DNA of 47,681 nt, taken from contig JBBHKE010001873.1 in the NCBI GenBank assembly GCA_037447655.1, positions 1-47,681 of the forward strand, written 5' to 3'. This DNA comes from Zygnema cylindricum. Lineage: Eukaryota; Streptophyta; Zygnematophyceae; Zygnematales; Zygnemataceae. The first letter of the stretch is position 1; every line of letters starts with the position of its first letter. The position numbers were made by a program, and so were the translations under genes. Shown here in pieces: positions 45,000 through 47,681 of this stretch. The notes below the pieces were generated by a model. It made no database searches. It saw nothing but the letters and a program-made list of their open reading frames with translations, and had not been told where the DNA came from.

Positions 45000-47560
45000 C
45001 GTGACCGCTTAGTTTGCTGGTCGTGTACAAACTCAACCAAGCCGTTTCGACCAGGTTAGCCGATCACTTAACCACGGTTTTTTGTGAAACAAATCAGTTT
45101 TTAAACAAATGAAGTCGACAAAGTTTTGGCAGTGGGCCATAACAACAGCTGCTGGTTGCTGCCTCGGCTGTTGCAATGCACTTCCACATTCTTTTCCTTT
45201 TGCAACGTCTCTTTTTTAGAAAGGACATTAGTTCGATAGGGAATGGTAGGTGTACAGGGAGGATTTGGGAGCTTTGTGATATCCAGGCTTTGTAGCTGCC
45301 AGTTTGATGTAAAAGGAAACACTTTTTTTGTCAAAATTCCGAGATGGAATACCATCTCGATAGAAAGGTGAGGGAAAAAACAAAACAAAAAAAATAGTTC
45401 TATAGAGTACAAAAGTGAAACGAAAGTAGTAAAACTAGACAATGCCGACTAAAACATGTAGGTTGATGTAGGGATGAATGCTTTAGGAATTCATTATCTC
45501 GAAGATTGCACTCGGCAATCTAGGTGTCATAGCAGAAAAAACAGCCTTGTGTGGATAACAATCATGATGTTTTGGCATGTCTGAAAATTGTACATAATTG
45601 TTGACTTGGCGGAAACAATCTATAGGCGTTCATGATTTGTAACCTTTGCCTGTCTTCATATCTATGACTAATGAGCAATTTGCTGGTACTCGACATGTCT
45701 TTTTTGGGAGAGTCATGACAGTCGATGCATGAAGGCGATAATTTATATCATCAGTCAGCCGTATCCCCAGTGGCTGGATTATTTACTCTGTAAACTTGAA
45801 TTGCAACAATGGTAATTTCAAACATGTATAACATTACATCAAGTGAAGGACACGTGAAAAGAGTACAAACTTAATTCAGTTTGTACTGACACGCTTGTAG
45901 TGAGTACATGTTTTTGTCCCAGTATATTATAGCCTGTTATTTTCCGGTGACATCTTTTTCTGTTGTTTTTAGGGTATTTTTCGCCTCATTTGCTTGCCCT
46001 CTTTGCTTGCGCAGGATTCTCTGGTTCTTGTGATTTGATTTTTTTCCCTTCTACTCACATCGTTTACCATCGTTTTTAAACTATGCTTATAACCGTTTGT
46101 TCTTAGGCCTCCATTTAGGCTGGCGTTTTTTGAAGTCCTAACTTTTTCAAACTTTAGTTAGTGTGCTTTTTGGTCGGATTGTTTAGAATTTCAACATCAG
46201 GTTCTTAGGTAAATTAATTTTTGTGTTTTGTTAAGATTGTTTGTACAGGACTTCATTGGCATTACGTCACATTTTGAATTCAGTTTTAGATGTAAGGTCA
46301 ATTAAAGCGACGAGACAAAAATTGGACATTAGAGGTGCCTATTCTCTCCATCCCCGTTACACGAGCTCTGCGGATGCAAGAATTAATGCTTGGAAGGTTG
46401 TCACCATCACTTGATTTGAACTTCTCGAGGCATTATTTTTTAAATCTATCCGAACCCTGTTTCACTCCCTGGGCATGGCAAATATCTATGACAGTGTTTA
46501 TTGGCTTCTTTAATCTCCTAAGGGTGCCAGATAACTTTTACATGTAACACTGTTTGAGATGATTTTCGCATTGAGATTTCACAAGTGATACTTTTGCATC
46601 AAATTGATGCAGTACTACCCCCATACAAATTATCGAAAATAATGCTTTGGCGGACTCTACCTCTGTGGGGTCAAGTGTACAAAGTATTGGTGATAGCGTT
46701 TTTTTAAGACTTCTTGTATCAAGCCTCCCACATGTGTCCATACTCCAATTGGTTCACCATTTTCAGAAAAGTGGGTTCCATTTACATGGCAAAAACTCGG
46801 CCTAAATACTCAGACATTATATCCAAATGAAGTTTTCTCAATGATATTTTCTCAATGACAGGTTTCTAACCTAATGTCCTACCTGTAATTTTTGCACAAG
46901 CAATTATCAAATTGCAGTTCTCATCTATCTTGGAATTGAATGCAAATTCCCAAAATCTGGATATTCACATAAAACAGTATTTGCTTCTATGTGACTTCAT
47001 TAAATTCACATCACCAAATTATCAAACAACACAATACAGAATGATAAAATTGGAAACCACTCAAACACCACCATCACACAAAAATATAATTTTCAATTTG
47101 TTAACCCTTCACCTGTACAAATAAAAAAAAGTATGAATAAGACAACAAATCTGACACGGTATTTACAAAAACTGAAAAAACAAACAAGAACTATATTTTT
47201 ACTCTCTGGACTTTAAACTAAAAATCCACCAAGCTGTACAGAGGAGCCAAATTTAAACCTAAATTGATCCACAAAAAATTTATGTAAGAAACTTTTCAAA
47301 TAGGTACCCATTTCTTCACCGATAATCGAAATATGCATATAAAACGAAATTTGTCGGAAATGATTCTACTTTACCCAATTATTCTACACTCCATTACCTA
47401 CCCTAGCCCATTTCTTCACACCAGAAAAAAAAAATCACACGAATGTATCCACACCACTTTTGAAGGACCAGCTCATCCTTCGAACTATAAACAAAGCTGT
47501 TTATGAACCAAATCCAGTATTATTCCTGTCGATGACAGTATTATTGACTTTCGGCTTTTT
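45000..47560. other. AT-rich region without recognised genes
   Basis: Probably the 3' flank of the J-domain gene and, near the right edge, the 3' untranslated part of a minus-strand gene. Short open frames (45101-45442, 46335-46547, 46538-46741) show no known family. Confidence 0.4.
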
Positions 47561-47566
47561 CGTCAC

Positions 47567-47632
47567 TTAGTCCCACTTGCTCGTCTCCACGAGAAAGTCT
47601 CGCATCAATCTTGTGTTCGCGTCATCCATAAC
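47567..47632 (-). CDS. Possible last coding exon of a minus-strand gene
   Basis: Read on the minus strand, an acceptor ttgcag precedes 21 codons, VMDDANTRLMRDFLVETSKW plus D, and a TAA at 47569-47567. The peptide is charged and amphipathic and looks like a real C-terminus, but I do not recognise the protein. The upstream exons would lie beyond the right edge. The pyrimidine content before the acceptor is weak, so this is tentative. Confidence 0.35.
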   Translation of the reverse strand, partial: VMDDANTRLMRDFLVETSKWD

Positions 47633-47681
47633 CTGCAAATTTCCACCTCAGCATTAGATCTACAGTAAATAATGTCTCCCG

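Overview
The window is nuclear DNA from a green plant (streptophyte). It holds a chloroplast-targeted photosystem I gene (psaH) with GT-AG introns, the start of an ARP3 gene, a large plant-type J-domain gene, and a Ty1/copia retroelement whose primer site matches plant initiator tRNA-Met. I cannot name the species. The short introns of psaH and the dense DNA-transposon relics would fit a bryophyte, charophyte alga or other non-flowering lineage, but nothing here proves it.

Layout. 1-2289 is the 5' part of ARP3 on the minus strand: two coding exons separated by a 1.2 kb intron full of degenerate tandem repeats, with the rest of the gene running off the left edge. 2576-7020 is a mosaic of small non-autonomous DNA transposons: a TA-flanked MITE, two oppositely oriented hAT elements with perfect 8-bp target duplications (one carrying a nested TA-flanked MITE), a PIF/Harbinger-like element, and a truncated member of a second hAT family. 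7265-11685 is a gag-only (TR-GAG-like) copia element with two LTRs of about 1.1 kb. 12573-14820 holds another Harbinger-like element and two fused hAT elements. 15628-16707 is psaH, intact in three exons. 18034-18872 has two hAT MITEs whose target duplications abut. 19230-36162 is transposon-rich and AT-rich intergenic DNA, with further TA-MITEs, Harbinger-like elements (two sharing a single TTA), a hAT element with a perfect TSD and a 1.3 kb foldback element. 36980 to about 44870 is a multi-exon J-domain gene, with a 0.9 kb CT-only tract in one intron and many one-base frame breaks. The rest is mostly unassigned, ending in a possible last exon of a minus-strand gene.

The host genes do unrelated housekeeping jobs (actin nucleation, photosystem I, chaperone co-factor) and form no pathway or operon. 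I found no convincing new enzymatic or defence system. The striking content is transposon architecture: precise target duplications, nested and abutting insertions, arrays of subterminal repeats, and an unusual density of the tetranucleotide GTAC in the repeat fraction.
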